A DNA stretch of 29,052 nt from Acetothermia bacterium UBA3571 (GCA_002375995.1 DFNI01000011.1:105510-134561); one strand, 5' to 3'. Numbered from the stretch's first letter, positions 7,043-15,231 are shown. Numbers and translations are program-made. The notes: a model not told the origin generated them from the sequence alone.

Positions 7043-8305
7043 TTATCCGGAGAGTACCTCTTGCAAGCGTTCGTTCAAGACCTTGGCCGCATCATCCAGG
7101 GCCTCCTGGGCGGTCTTCTTGCCCAGGAACACGGCCTCCATCGCCGCCGCGAGCTCGTCGATGGGCTTGCTCCCCAGGGGGCCGAACTCCCAGGGCCGGG
7201 CGTAGGCGGCGCCGGCGAAGATGGTGCGGGAGATGGGGTCGGCGATGAACCCCTCCAGGGCCTTGCGGGTGGGAAGGGCGAACCCGCGGGAAAGGACGTA
7301 CATCTGGGCCAGGGGGCTGGTGAGGAACCTGAGGACGTCGAAGGCCTCCGCGGGATGCTTCTCGTAGGCGGGGATCACGTAGGCCACGGTGAAGAGTAGA
7401 TTCCCCTTGCCCGCCGGGCCCGCGGGGAGCTCCACGGCGCCGAACTCCACATCCGGGAAGTTATCCCGCAGGAAGGGCACCATCCAGCCGCCCTCCATCA
7501 CCATGGCGGCGTTCTCCTTGCCGAAGGCCTCCCCCTGCCAGCCGGCGCCGATCTCCGAGGGCCGGACGGCCACTCCGTGCACGAGCTCGAAGCCAGTGTA
7601 GAACTCGAGGGCCTTAACCGCCTCGGGGGAGTTGATTACTACCGCGGTCCGGTCGGCGTTGAAGAAGCTGCCCCCGTTCTGGAACACGAACGGAAGCCAC
7701 CGGGCGACGTCGGGGGCCATGCACAGGGCGGCCTGGAAGTTGGGCACGGCCTTCCTGATCTCATCGGCCTTGGCCTGGATGGCCTTGGCGGCCGCCAGGA
7801 GGTCCTCCCAGGTCCAGTCGGCGGTGGGGTAGGGGACCCCGGCGAGATCGAAGATCTTCTTGTTGTAGAAGAGGGCCAGGGTGTTGAAGTCCTTGGGGAT
7901 GCCGTAGATCTTGCCGGCGTAGGTGAAGGCGCCGATGCAGGTGTCCACGAACTCCGCCGGATCCACGCCCGCCGCGGCCATGAGGTCGTCCAGGGGCAGG
8001 AGCGCCCCCTTACGCATCAGGGGCTCGGCCATGAAGATGTCCCAGTAGAAAACATCCGGGGCCTTCCTCGCGGCGAGCATAGTCTGGATCTTGGTGGTAT
8101 AGTCGGCGGGGATTGGTTCGTACACCGCCTCGACGCCCGGCGGGGCGAACTGGGAGTTGTAGAGGTCCACCAGGGTCTGCATGATCTCCGACTCCACCGG
8201 GGATGAGACCCAACCGGACACCCTGATGGAAATCTCTTCCGCCGCTACCCCTGAGATCCCGACGAGCAGACCGATGAGAAACAGCGGAAAAATCTTTCGG
8301 AACAT
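7043..8305 (-). CDS. Sugar ABC transporter substrate-binding protein (family 1)
   Basis: A 420-aa extracytoplasmic sugar-binding protein of the CUT1 type. A Sec signal (residues 1-22, FPLFLIGLLVG...VAA) lacks a lipobox Cys, so the mature protein should be free in a periplasm. Family features are LDDLMAAAGVD, GIPKDFNTLALFYNK (hinge region), WTWEDLLAAAKAI, AMVMEGGWMVPFLR and FDVLRFLTSPLAQ. The start is set at ATG 8305 by AAAGGAGGGAGG directly upstream; a Met seven codons earlier lies within that ribosome site. First gene of the importer operon. Its promoter overlaps a LacI-type operator, so it is expected to be induced by the transported sugar. The sugar is unknown; the neighbouring GH65 fusion suggests an alpha-linked glucose disaccharide. 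Confidence 0.88.
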   Translation of the reverse strand: MFRKIFPLFLIGLLVGISGVAAEEISIRVSGWVSSPVESEIMQTLVDLYNSQFAPPGVEAVYEPIPADYTTKIQTMLAARKAPDVFYWDIFMAEPLMRKGALLPLDDLMAAAGVDPAEFVDTCIGAFTYAGKIYGIPKDFNTLALFYNKKIFDLAGVPYPTADWTWEDLLAAAKAIQAKADEIRKAVPNFQAALCMAPDVARWLPFVFQNGGSFFNADRTAVVINSPEAVKALEFYTGFELVHGVAVRPSEIGAGWQGEAFGKENAAMVMEGGWMVPFLRDNFPDVEFGAVELPAGPAGKGNLLFTVAYVIPAYEKHPAEAFDVLRFLTSPLAQMYVLSRGFALPTRKALEGFIADPISRTIFAGAAYARPWEFGPLGSKPIDELAAAMEAVFLGKKTAQEALDDAAKVLNERLQEVLSG

Positions 8306-8390
8306 CCTCCCTCCTTTTCGTGCCAAAAGGGTTTCACCATCTTAGCCCGATCCATTGGGCACTTTCGTGCTCGGCACACCACCTCCTTTT

Positions 8391-8404
8391 TGAAACCGGT
8401 TCCA
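8391..8404. promoter_or_regulatory. LacI-family operator at the importer promoter
   Basis: TGAAACCGGTTCCA, a near-palindrome with perfect core AACCGGTT and a central CG, as in LacI-family operators. It covers the predicted transcription start (about 8402, minus strand) of the binding-protein gene, a position for direct repression. Fourteen bases (TTTTGAAACCGGTT) are identical to the second site at 9485-9498. Confidence 0.8.
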
Positions 8405-8408
8405 AACC

Positions 8409-8437
8409 ATTATAGCTCCCCAACAGGACAGCGTCAA
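8409..8437 (-). promoter_or_regulatory. Strong sigma-70-type promoter of the sugar importer operon
   Basis: On the minus strand TTGACG (8432-8437), 17 bp, TATAAT (8409-8414). The -10 is consensus and the -35 matches five of six. It lies immediately after the lacI stop codon (8439-8441) and gives a leader of about 97 bases before ATG 8305. Confidence 0.8.
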
Positions 8438-8438
8438 T

Positions 8439-9464
8439 TCAACTGCGGATCGTGCTCTCGCGCACGATCAGCTGGGTCGGGAAGGTCTTGTGGAGCCGCT
8501 CCGGGCCAGCCTCTCCCTCCAGCCGCAGGAGCAGGAGCCGCCCCGCCTCCTTCCCCATCTCGTAGATCGGTTGTCGCACCGTGGTGAGCGGGGGATCGAA
8601 GAAGTGGGCGTAGGGGATGTCGTCGAAGCCGATGACCGAGACCTCCTGCCCCACGCGTATCCCGGCCTCCTTGAACGCGGTGATGGCCCCCATGGCGGCG
8701 AGGTCGCTGGCGGCGAACACCGCGGACGGCGCCCTCCCCCTGGCCAGGAGACCCCTCACCGTCTCGTAACCGCTCTCGAACGAGAAATCCCCGTACACGA
8801 TGAGCCCCTCGTCCACCTCCCGCCTCAGCGCCCGGAACGCCGCCCGGTAGCCCTTCTCCCGCGCCAGCGAGGCGGTGTGCTCCCGGGGCCCGTTGATGAA
8901 GAGGACCTCCCCGTGGCCGAGGCGCAGGAGGTACTCCGTCGCCACCCGCGCGCCGCCCGCGTTGTCCACGTCCACGTAATCCACCCGGGGGAACCCGATG
9001 GGGCGGCCCACCGTGACCACCGGGATGCCGGCCCGTAGGAAATACCGGAGCCGTTTATCGTTTCGGCGCACGCCCAGGACCACCACCCCGTCCACCACGC
9101 CCCCCTCGGCCATGGAGCGGCACGAGGTCTCGTACCGGTCCTCCGATTCCGCCGTGGCCACGATCAAGCGGAATCCCCGTTCGTCTAGGAGGGCGCTGAT
9201 CCCGCGGAGGAACTCGATGAAGAAGAGGTGCGAGGAGAGCCGCTCGGCCGTGTGGGCCACGATCAGGCCGATACTGCTCGTGCGCTTGAGGCTCAGCCCC
9301 CGGGCCACGAGGTTCGGGGTGTAGGAATAGAGCCGGATCACCTCCTCCACCTTCCGGCGCGTCTCCGGGCTCACCCCACCTCGGTTGTTGAGCACGCGGG
9401 ATACCGTGGCCTTGGAGACGCCGGCGAGGCGCGCGATCTCTTGGATGGTCATCTTGCGTTTCAT
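8439..9464 (-). CDS. LacI-family transcriptional repressor
   Basis: A 341-aa regulator. The N-terminal helix-turn-helix reads TIQEIARLAGVSKATVSRVLNN (given here in two parts: TIQEIARLAG and VSKATVSRVLNN), with hinge helix SPETRRKVEEVI. The periplasmic-binding-like effector domain (residues ~60-335) has IGLIVAHTAE, VDYVDVDNAGG, SAVFAASDLAAMGA and VIGFDDIPYA. By family and position it represses the sugar importer and the GH65 fusion, binding the two AACCGGTT operators and responding to the sugar or a phosphorylated derivative. ATG 9464 lies only eight bases after a consensus TATAAT and lacks a Shine-Dalgarno, so the mRNA is probably leaderless; Met5 is the alternative start. The 9488-9501 operator overlaps its -35 region, implying autoregulation. 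Confidence 0.9.
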   Translation of the reverse strand: MKRKMTIQEIARLAGVSKATVSRVLNNRGGVSPETRRKVEEVIRLYSYTPNLVARGLSLKRTSSIGLIVAHTAERLSSHLFFIEFLRGISALLDERGFRLIVATAESEDRYETSCRSMAEGGVVDGVVVLGVRRNDKRLRYFLRAGIPVVTVGRPIGFPRVDYVDVDNAGGARVATEYLLRLGHGEVLFINGPREHTASLAREKGYRAAFRALRREVDEGLIVYGDFSFESGYETVRGLLARGRAPSAVFAASDLAAMGAITAFKEAGIRVGQEVSVIGFDDIPYAHFFDPPLTTVRQPIYEMGKEAGRLLLLRLEGEAGPERLHKTFPTQLIVRESTIRS

Positions 9465-9472
9465 TTGCCGTT

Positions 9473-9501
9473 ATTATACCTTTGTTTTGAAACCGGTTAC
9501 A
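9473..9501 (-). promoter_or_regulatory. lacI promoter with consensus -10 next to the start codon
   Basis: TATAAT (minus strand, 9473-9478) is followed by eight bases and then ATG 9464. A poor -35 (TGTAAC, 9496-9501) at 17-bp spacing lies inside the operator. The plus-strand promoter of the GH65 fusion must lie in the same 53-bp gap. A weak -10 candidate is TATACC (9475-9480), placing its start near the operator as well. Confidence 0.55.
9488..9501. promoter_or_regulatory. LacI-family operator in the divergent lacI / GH65 region
   Basis: TGAAACCGGTTACA, with the same perfect AACCGGTT core as the site at 8391-8404. Its position lets one bound repressor cover both the lacI -35 and the start of the plus-strand phosphorylase transcript. 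The phosphorylase AAGGAGG follows at 9504-9510. Confidence 0.8.
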
Positions 9502-9517
9502 GCAAGGAGGGGAGAGG

Positions 9518-12367
9518 ATGGAACTTGAAGCCGTGATATTCGACCTGGATGGGGTCATCGTCGATACAGCCGAGCATCACTACCGCGCGTGGAAACGCCT
9601 CGCCGAGGAGCTGGGGATTCCCTGCCCCAGAGAGCGCAAGGACCAGGTGCGGGGCATTTCCCGCCTCGAGGCCCTCAAGATCGTCCTGGGTGACGAATGG
9701 TCTCGTTATAAGGACAGCGCCGGGGAACTTGCCGACCGCAAGGACGCGTACTACCGAGAGCTCATCGAGGGCCTGGGGCCGGAGGACCTCCTCCCCGGGG
9801 CGTTGGAGTTCATTCGCGACCTCAAGCGCCATGGGGTCAAGGTGGCGGTGGCCACCGTGTCCCGCAACGGTCGGACGGTGCTCACGCGTCTGGGGGTCCT
9901 GGACGAGTTCGACGCCGTGGTGGACGGACACTCCGGGGCCCGGAGCAAGCCGGCTCCGGACCTCTTCCTATACGCCGCCCGGGACCTCCGCGTCCCCCCC
10001 TCCCGGTGCCTGGTGGTGGAGGACGCCCCCGCGGGGATCGCCGCGGCCGAGATCGCTGGCATGGCGAGCCTCGCCCTGGGGGAGGCCCGCCTCTTCGCCG
10101 CCCTCAGACCGGACCTCATCCTCCCGGACCTCCGAGGCCTGGACCACGCCCGGCTACAGGTGCTCCTCGAGGGGGCCGCAGCGGCGCGGGCACCTTGGGA
10201 GATCGACGAGCGACGCGATCTCGGTGGCCTCGCCCCGCGGGCCAAGGAGACGGTGTTCACTGTGGGAAACGGTTACCTCGGGACCCGGGGGACGGTGGAG
10301 GAGCGCGTCCCCGGGGAGTGCCGGGCCACCCTGATCAGCGGGCTCTACGACGACGTCCCCCTCTTCTTCACCGAGCTCACCCCCGTGCCGGATTGGACGT
10401 GGGTCGAGCTTCGCCTCGATGGGGTGCGCTTCTTCCCCAACAGAAGTAACGCCGGCGCGGGGCGAGTCCTGGACCTCCGGGACGGGGTCCTGCGGCGCCG
10501 CGCACGCTGGCGGCACCCGGATGGCGGCGAGGTGGAGGTCCGGACGATGCGGTTCGCCTCCATGGCGGAGCCTCACCTCGCTGTACAGGTCTATTCCATC
10601 ACCTCCCTGGATTTCGCGGGGGAAGTGGAGGCCGCGTTCCGGCTGGATGGGGTCCCCGTGGGCTCCGGGCTCCCCCCCTTCCCCGAGGTGGGAGTCGCGC
10701 ACTGGGAGCCCCTCTCGTGGGGCGCGCAGGACGGGACGGTCTATGTCCGCCTCCGCACGCGCCGCTCGGGGATCGAGCTCGTCGCCGCCACCTGTGTCCT
10801 CCCGTTCGGGCTCCCCGAGGGCGCGGTCGAGGTACGGGTACACGAGGGAATCCAGCCTGCGATCTCCCTCCGCGCCCGCCTCTCCCCGGGGGAGACGCTG
10901 TTAGGCGTGAGGTTCTCCGCCATCGCCACCTCTATGGAGGCATCTGATCCCCACTCCCTGTGCGCGGAGAAGCTGGCGGCGGCCCGGGAGAAAGGGCTCC
11001 CCGGCGTCCTCGAGGACCACCGCCGCGCCTGGTCCGCGCTCTGGGAGGATTGCGACCTCGTGATCGAGGGCGACGAGGAACTCCAGCGGGCGGTGCGGTT
11101 CAACCTCTACCATCTCCTCGCCTCCGCCCCCCACCACGCCGAGGGCCTCAGCGTCCCCGCCAAGGGGCTCACCGGCTTCGGGTATCGGGGCCACGTGTTC
11201 TGGGACACCGAGATCTTCATGCTCCCCTTCTACATTTACACCGTGCCCGAGCTCGCGCGGCGGATCCTCATGTACCGCTACCGCACCCTCCCCGGGGCCC
11301 GGGAGAACGCGCGGAAGCGGGGATACCGGGGGGCCATGTATCCGTGGGAGGCGGCGGGCGAGGGGACCGAGGTCACGCCGCGGTGGGTTCCTGCCCCCGA
11401 TGGGTCCCCGGTCCCCATCCGATGTGGGGAGCTCGAGCACCACATCACCGCCGACGTGGCCTTCGCCGCCTGGCAGTACTGGCGGGCGAGCGGCGACGAT
11501 GCGTTCATGCGGGATCACGGGGCCGAGATCCTCTTCGAGACCGCGCGGTTCTGGGCGAGCCGGGTGGAGCCGGGCCCGGACGGGCTCTACCACTTCACGG
11601 GAGTTATGGGGCCGGACGAGTACCATGAAGAGGTGGACGACAACGCCTTCACCAACTGGATGGCTAGGTGGAACCTGGAGGCCGCGCGGGAGGTATGGGC
11701 ATGGCTCGAGCGGGAGCATCCCGCACGCCTCGCCGAGCTCGCCGCCCGGATCGGGCTTTCCCCAAACGAGGTGGACGAATGGGCCGAGATCGCCGCAAAG
11801 ATCGCGCTGCTCCGAGACGAGGGGACCGGGATGATCGAACAGTTCCGGGGCTACTTCTCACTGGAGGACGTGGACCTCGGGGCCCTGGCCCCCCGTAAGG
11901 CGTCCGTGCGGGACCTCCTCGGGCCCGAAAGGACCAACCGTTCCCAGGCCATCAAGCAGCCCGACGTCCTCATGCTCCTCTACCTCCTCCGAGACCGATT
12001 CCCATCGGGTGACCTGGCGGTTAACTGGGGCTACTACGCGCCCCGGACCGACCTCGAGGGCGGCTCCTCCCTGGGGCCGGCGATCCACGCCGCCCTCGCC
12101 GCCCGCCTGGGGGAGATGGACGAGGCCCTGCGGCGGCTCCGTCAGGCCGCCCTGGTGGACCTCGGGGACAACCGGGGAAACACTGCCGACGGGATCCACA
12201 TGGCCTCCGCGGGCGGGGTGTGGCAGGCCATCGTGTTCGGGTTCGTTGGCCTCGAGCTCACCCCCGATGGTCCCCGGGTGAGCCCGCGCCTCCCGCCCCA
12301 CTGGCGGGGATTGCGGTTCACCGTGTACCACCGCGGGAAACGCCATCGCATCGAGGTGCGGGCCTGA
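9518..12367 (+). CDS. Bifunctional beta-phosphoglucomutase-like HAD / GH65 glycoside phosphorylase fusion
   Basis: A 949-aa fusion. Residues ~1-215 form a HAD-IA domain of beta-phosphoglucomutase type: FDLDGVIVDT (nucleophile Asp9, acid/base Asp11), Lys144 in SKPAPD and Glu168-Asp169 in VEDAPAG. Residues ~225-949 are glycoside hydrolase family 65: N-terminal beta-sandwich, then an (alpha/alpha)6 barrel with MGPDEYHEEVDDNAFTN, where Glu701 fits the GH65 general acid. SSLGPAIHAA fits the phosphate-binding loop. GH65 phosphorylases split alpha-glucobioses (maltose, trehalose, kojibiose, nigerose) with inversion to beta-glucose-1-phosphate, which the mutase converts to glucose-6-phosphate. The fusion would channel that intermediate. 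Linkage specificity cannot be read from the sequence. AAGGAGG seven bases upstream fixes the start. The adjacent operator implies induction with the importer. Confidence 0.88.
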   Translation: MELEAVIFDLDGVIVDTAEHHYRAWKRLAEELGIPCPRERKDQVRGISRLEALKIVLGDEWSRYKDSAGELADRKDAYYRELIEGLGPEDLLPGALEFIRDLKRHGVKVAVATVSRNGRTVLTRLGVLDEFDAVVDGHSGARSKPAPDLFLYAARDLRVPPSRCLVVEDAPAGIAAAEIAGMASLALGEARLFAALRPDLILPDLRGLDHARLQVLLEGAAAARAPWEIDERRDLGGLAPRAKETVFTVGNGYLGTRGTVEERVPGECRATLISGLYDDVPLFFTELTPVPDWTWVELRLDGVRFFPNRSNAGAGRVLDLRDGVLRRRARWRHPDGGEVEVRTMRFASMAEPHLAVQVYSITSLDFAGEVEAAFRLDGVPVGSGLPPFPEVGVAHWEPLSWGAQDGTVYVRLRTRRSGIELVAATCVLPFGLPEGAVEVRVHEGIQPAISLRARLSPGETLLGVRFSAIATSMEASDPHSLCAEKLAAAREKGLPGVLEDHRRAWSALWEDCDLVIEGDEELQRAVRFNLYHLLASAPHHAEGLSVPAKGLTGFGYRGHVFWDTEIFMLPFYIYTVPELARRILMYRYRTLPGARENARKRGYRGAMYPWEAAGEGTEVTPRWVPAPDGSPVPIRCGELEHHITADVAFAAWQYWRASGDDAFMRDHGAEILFETARFWASRVEPGPDGLYHFTGVMGPDEYHEEVDDNAFTNWMARWNLEAAREVWAWLEREHPARLAELAARIGLSPNEVDEWAEIAAKIALLRDEGTGMIEQFRGYFSLEDVDLGALAPRKASVRDLLGPERTNRSQAIKQPDVLMLLYLLRDRFPSGDLAVNWGYYAPRTDLEGGSSLGPAIHAALAARLGEMDEALRRLRQAALVDLGDNRGNTADGIHMASAGGVWQAIVFGFVGLELTPDGPRVSPRLPPHWRGLRFTVYHRGKRHRIEVRA

Positions 12368-12380
12368 GGGAGTCAGCCCG
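12359..12380. terminator. Possible shared hairpin at convergent stop codons
   Basis: Only five bases separate the stop codons of the GH65 fusion and tryptophanase. Both TGA stops lie in one inverted repeat (CGGGC-C-TGA / TCA-GCCCG, eight pairs with one bulged C, five-base loop). There is no T-tract on either strand, so termination activity is uncertain. Confidence 0.35.
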
Positions 12381-13725
12381 GGAGGGGCTCGAACCGGGCG
12401 AGGAAGTGGCGCAGCGGGCCCGCTCCCGCCACGAGCCGCATCCCCCGGATGGAATCCCGACGTTCGGCGATGCGGACCAGGGCCGCCACCACCGCCTCCA
12501 GGTGCTCCCGAGTATAGACGCGCCGGGGTATTGCCAACCGTACGAACTGGAACCGCGCTTCCCTTCCCAGCATCGCCGACCCCACCTCGCTGGCCCGGAT
12601 CCCGCCCTCGAGGTAAAGCTCACACGCCAAGGCCTGGCCGGGGAACTCCTCCGGGGAGATGTGGGGGAGGAACCTTCCTGCGTCCACGTACACCGCGTGT
12701 CCCCCGGGCGGCCAGTAGACGGGGATCCCCGACTCCCGGAGCCTCTCGGCGAGCCAGCGGACCTGTCCCACCCGATCCCGCAGGTACTCGGGGTCCAGTG
12801 CCTCCCGCAGGCCCACCGCCAACGCAGCCAGGTCCCGCCCTGCGAGGCCCCCGTAGGTGGGGAAGCCCTCCACCAGGATCAGCCGCTCCCGACACCGCTC
12901 GAAGAGCTTCCGGTCCCGCATGGCCAGGAACCCACCGATGTTGCCCAGACCGTCCTTCTTGGCTGACATGGTGCAGCCGTCGGCCAGGGAGAAAACCTCC
13001 CGGGAGATCTCCAGGGGCGCGCGGTCCCCCTGTCCCAGCTCCCGCTCCCGGATGAAGAAGGAGTTCTCCGCGTGCCGGCAAGCGTCGATGAAGAGGGGGA
13101 TGCCGTTTCCCCTCGCGATCTCGGAGACGGCGCGAATGTTCTCGAGCGAAACGGGCTGGCCGGCCATGGTGTTGTTGGTCACGGTGAGGACGATCATGGC
13201 GATTTGATCCTTTCCCTTCTCGGCGATGAACGCCTCCAGGGCCTCCACGTCCATGTTCCCCTTGAACGGGCGGTCGGACTCGGGATCCAGGGCCTCGGGG
13301 GAAGGGAGGTCCACCGGCCGGCCCCCGCATGCCTTGATGTTGGCGCGGGTGGTGTCGAAGAAGGAGTTGGAGAGCACGTATTTTCCGGGCTCGAGAGCGC
13401 ATGAAAAGAGGATGTGTTCGGCGGCCCGGCCTTGGTGGGTGGGGAGGATGTAGGGGAGACCGGTGATCTCCCGCACCGTGTCGAGGAAGGCCTCGAAGGA
13501 GCGCGATCCCGCGTAGGCCTCGTCCCCTTCCATCAGCGCCGCCCACTGGGCTTGGGACATCGCCCCGGTGCCGGAGTCGGTGAGGAGATCGATGTAGATA
13601 TCCTCTGATTGCAGGTTGAACAGGTTGTATCCAGCTTCCTTCAGCTTACGTTCCCGTTCCGCCCGCGGGAGGAGCCGGATGGGCTCTACCACCTTGATCC
13701 TGAAGGGCTTCCAATTGGCTTCCAT
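12373..13725 (-). CDS. tnaA: Tryptophanase (tryptophan indole-lyase)
   Basis: A 450-aa PLP enzyme of the tryptophanase/tyrosine phenol-lyase family, which splits tryptophan to indole, pyruvate and ammonia. The PLP lysine is Lys257 in MSAKKD; FIDACRHAEN carries the Asp/Arg cofactor contacts; QSEDIYIDLLTDSGT, GDEAYAGS and PTHQGRAAE are family landmarks. Numbering from Met 13725 matches tyrosine phenol-lyase almost exactly. The two specificity positions are of tryptophanase type: Asp124 in FFDTT (Thr in tyrosine phenol-lyase) and Val381 in RASEVG (Arg there). Start: ATG 13725 fits the family N-terminus (MEANWKPFRIKVVE); the ATGs at 13737 and 13755 lie on or upstream of the -10 box. It has no visible tnaC leader or tryptophan permease. 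Alone on its transcript. Confidence 0.9.
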   Translation of the reverse strand: MEANWKPFRIKVVEPIRLLPRAERERKLKEAGYNLFNLQSEDIYIDLLTDSGTGAMSQAQWAALMEGDEAYAGSRSFEAFLDTVREITGLPYILPTHQGRAAEHILFSCALEPGKYVLSNSFFDTTRANIKACGGRPVDLPSPEALDPESDRPFKGNMDVEALEAFIAEKGKDQIAMIVLTVTNNTMAGQPVSLENIRAVSEIARGNGIPLFIDACRHAENSFFIRERELGQGDRAPLEISREVFSLADGCTMSAKKDGLGNIGGFLAMRDRKLFERCRERLILVEGFPTYGGLAGRDLAALAVGLREALDPEYLRDRVGQVRWLAERLRESGIPVYWPPGGHAVYVDAGRFLPHISPEEFPGQALACELYLEGGIRASEVGSAMLGREARFQFVRLAIPRRVYTREHLEAVVAALVRIAERRDSIRGMRLVAGAGPLRHFLARFEPLPG

Positions 13726-13735
13726 AGCAAAAACC

Positions 13736-13765
13736 ATGCTACATAAAGATCCCAACCCTCGTCAA
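13736..13765 (-). promoter_or_regulatory. tnaA promoter, nearly leaderless
   Basis: Minus strand TTGACG (13760-13765), 18-bp spacer, TAGCAT (13736-13741), then ten bases to ATG 13725. There is no Shine-Dalgarno in the short leader and no room for a tnaC-like attenuator peptide. The rest of the 113-bp divergent region holds only the ribosome site of the plus-strand hydrolase (AAAGGGGG near 13827-13834). Confidence 0.55.
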
Positions 13766-13838
13766 AGCTCCGGACAATTGATAACGACCCTGGCCCACCG
13801 TTTCTCCCTCCCGTACCATGGGACGGAAAGGGGGCACG

Positions 13839-15212
13839 ATGGAGGAGCTCCGCAGATTCGAGGAGTTCATCTTCGAGGCCATGAGCAAGACGAAGTTGGC
13901 CGGCCTTTCGGCCGCGGCCGTGGACCGGGACGGGGTGATCTGGTCCCGGGGGTTCGGGTTCCGGGACGTGAAGGAAGGCCTTCCCGCCACCCCGAACACC
14001 GTCTATGGCATCGGCTCCATCACCAAGTCCTTCACCGCCGTCGCCCTCCTCCAGCTCCAGGAGGAAGGAAAACTCTCGTTGGACGATCCCATCGGGAGGT
14101 TCCTGCCGCTGGAGCTCGAGGTGAAGGGCGAGCCGGTGCGCCTGTGGCACTTCCTCACCCACTCATCCGGGATCCCGGCCTTGGCCTACGCCGAGTGCTT
14201 CATCCGCTCCATTACCGGGGCGGCCCCTGCCTGGGTCCCCATCGCCACCGCGGACGACATCGTCACCTTCATGGCCGGGGCGGAGGGTTGGGCCCTGGAG
14301 CCCCCGGGGAAGAGGTGGTTCTATCTTAACGAGGGCTACGCCCTCCTGGGGAAGGTCATCGAGGCCGTCTCGGGGCTCGATTACCGGGAGTACGTGCGCC
14401 GGCGGATCCTGGAGCCATTAGGGCTCAAGAGCGCCTGCTTCCTGGAGGAGCTGGAGAACTCTCCCGAGCCCGCGGCCCCCTACGTTATCACCGCGGAAGG
14501 AGCAAGGGAACGTTCCTTCGTGCCCAAGGGGCCCATCGCCGCCGACGGGGGTCTCGCCATGGATGTGTTGGACCTCTCCCGCTACGCCCGGATGTACCTT
14601 TCCCGCGGCGAGCTCGAGGGAGCGCTGATCCTCTCCCCCGAGTCCGTCACCGAGATGGAGGCGGCCCGGGTCCCGGTGCCGTATCGGGGGCCGTTCGGGG
14701 AGGAGGGATACGGCCTGGGCCTCTGGATCATCCCCGACTTCCTCGGCCGCAAAGTGGTCGGCCACGGGGGCTCGGTCCTGGTCTATACCGCGTGGATGGG
14801 GTACATCCCCGAGGAGGGGATCGGGATAGCCCTTTTGGCCAACGGAAGCGGCCCGCGGCTGGCGCATCTCGGGCTTTATGCCCTCGCCCTGATGTTGGGC
14901 GAGGACCCGGAGACGCTTCCCTTCGTGACCCACGGGCGGGCCCTGGAGGCGTTGACCGGGGTCTATGAAGCGTTCCGTGGCACCATGCGGGTGGAGGTGA
15001 GGCCCCTGGGGGAGATGCTCGCCATCTCGATAAAGGACAAGTACTCCGAGGAGCTCGTCCCCCTGGTCCCGGAAGACCTCTCGGGCGAGGTGAAGCGCTT
15101 CTTCACCCTCCAGAACGGTCGCCGGCTCCCAGTGGAGTTCCTGGTGGACGAGGAAGGGGTGAGGCTCATCTACGAGAGGTACTGTTTCCGCAGGGTGGGA
15201 CCGCTTTCCTAA
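13839..15212 (+). CDS. Serine beta-lactamase-like hydrolase (PF00144 family)
   Basis: A 457-aa member of the class C beta-lactamase/DD-peptidase/esterase superfamily. The catalytic set is visible: Ser60-x-x-Lys63 in GSITKSF, Tyr162-x-Asn164 in FYLNEGYALLG, and His309-Gly-Gly in VGHGGS. HFLTHSSGIP is a further family landmark. Residues ~350-457 form an extra C-terminal lipocalin-like or DUF-type domain (YSEELVPLVPEDL, RLPVEFLVDEEGVRLIYERY). No signal peptide is seen with this start, so the protein appears cytoplasmic; that favours peptidase or esterase over antibiotic resistance. ATG 13839 is chosen because AAAGGGGG precedes it; an ATG seven codons upstream (13818) has no ribosome site. Natural substrate unknown. 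Confidence 0.8.
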   Translation: MEELRRFEEFIFEAMSKTKLAGLSAAAVDRDGVIWSRGFGFRDVKEGLPATPNTVYGIGSITKSFTAVALLQLQEEGKLSLDDPIGRFLPLELEVKGEPVRLWHFLTHSSGIPALAYAECFIRSITGAAPAWVPIATADDIVTFMAGAEGWALEPPGKRWFYLNEGYALLGKVIEAVSGLDYREYVRRRILEPLGLKSACFLEELENSPEPAAPYVITAEGARERSFVPKGPIAADGGLAMDVLDLSRYARMYLSRGELEGALILSPESVTEMEAARVPVPYRGPFGEEGYGLGLWIIPDFLGRKVVGHGGSVLVYTAWMGYIPEEGIGIALLANGSGPRLAHLGLYALALMLGEDPETLPFVTHGRALEALTGVYEAFRGTMRVEVRPLGEMLAISIKDKYSEELVPLVPEDLSGEVKRFFTLQNGRRLPVEFLVDEEGVRLIYERYCFRRVGPLS

Positions 15213-15231
15213 AAACGAACCGGCATTTCGT

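Noticed and set aside
6135..7205. 356-codon plus-strand open frame opposite the permease
   Set aside because: His/Gly/Glu-rich antisense shadow of membrane-protein codons.
8306..8390. Upstream peptide (uORF) in the sugar-binding protein leader after AAGGAGGT
   Set aside because: Possible GTG starts are too close to the ribosome site and the peptide would run out of frame into the gene with no conserved feature.
10154..10843. 229-codon minus-strand open frame within the GH65 fusion
   Set aside because: Antisense shadow of a well-supported gene; no ribosome site or domain.
12373..13725. Tyrosine phenol-lyase as the identity of the PLP enzyme
   Set aside because: Asp124 and Val381 are the tryptophanase-type residues at the two discriminating positions.
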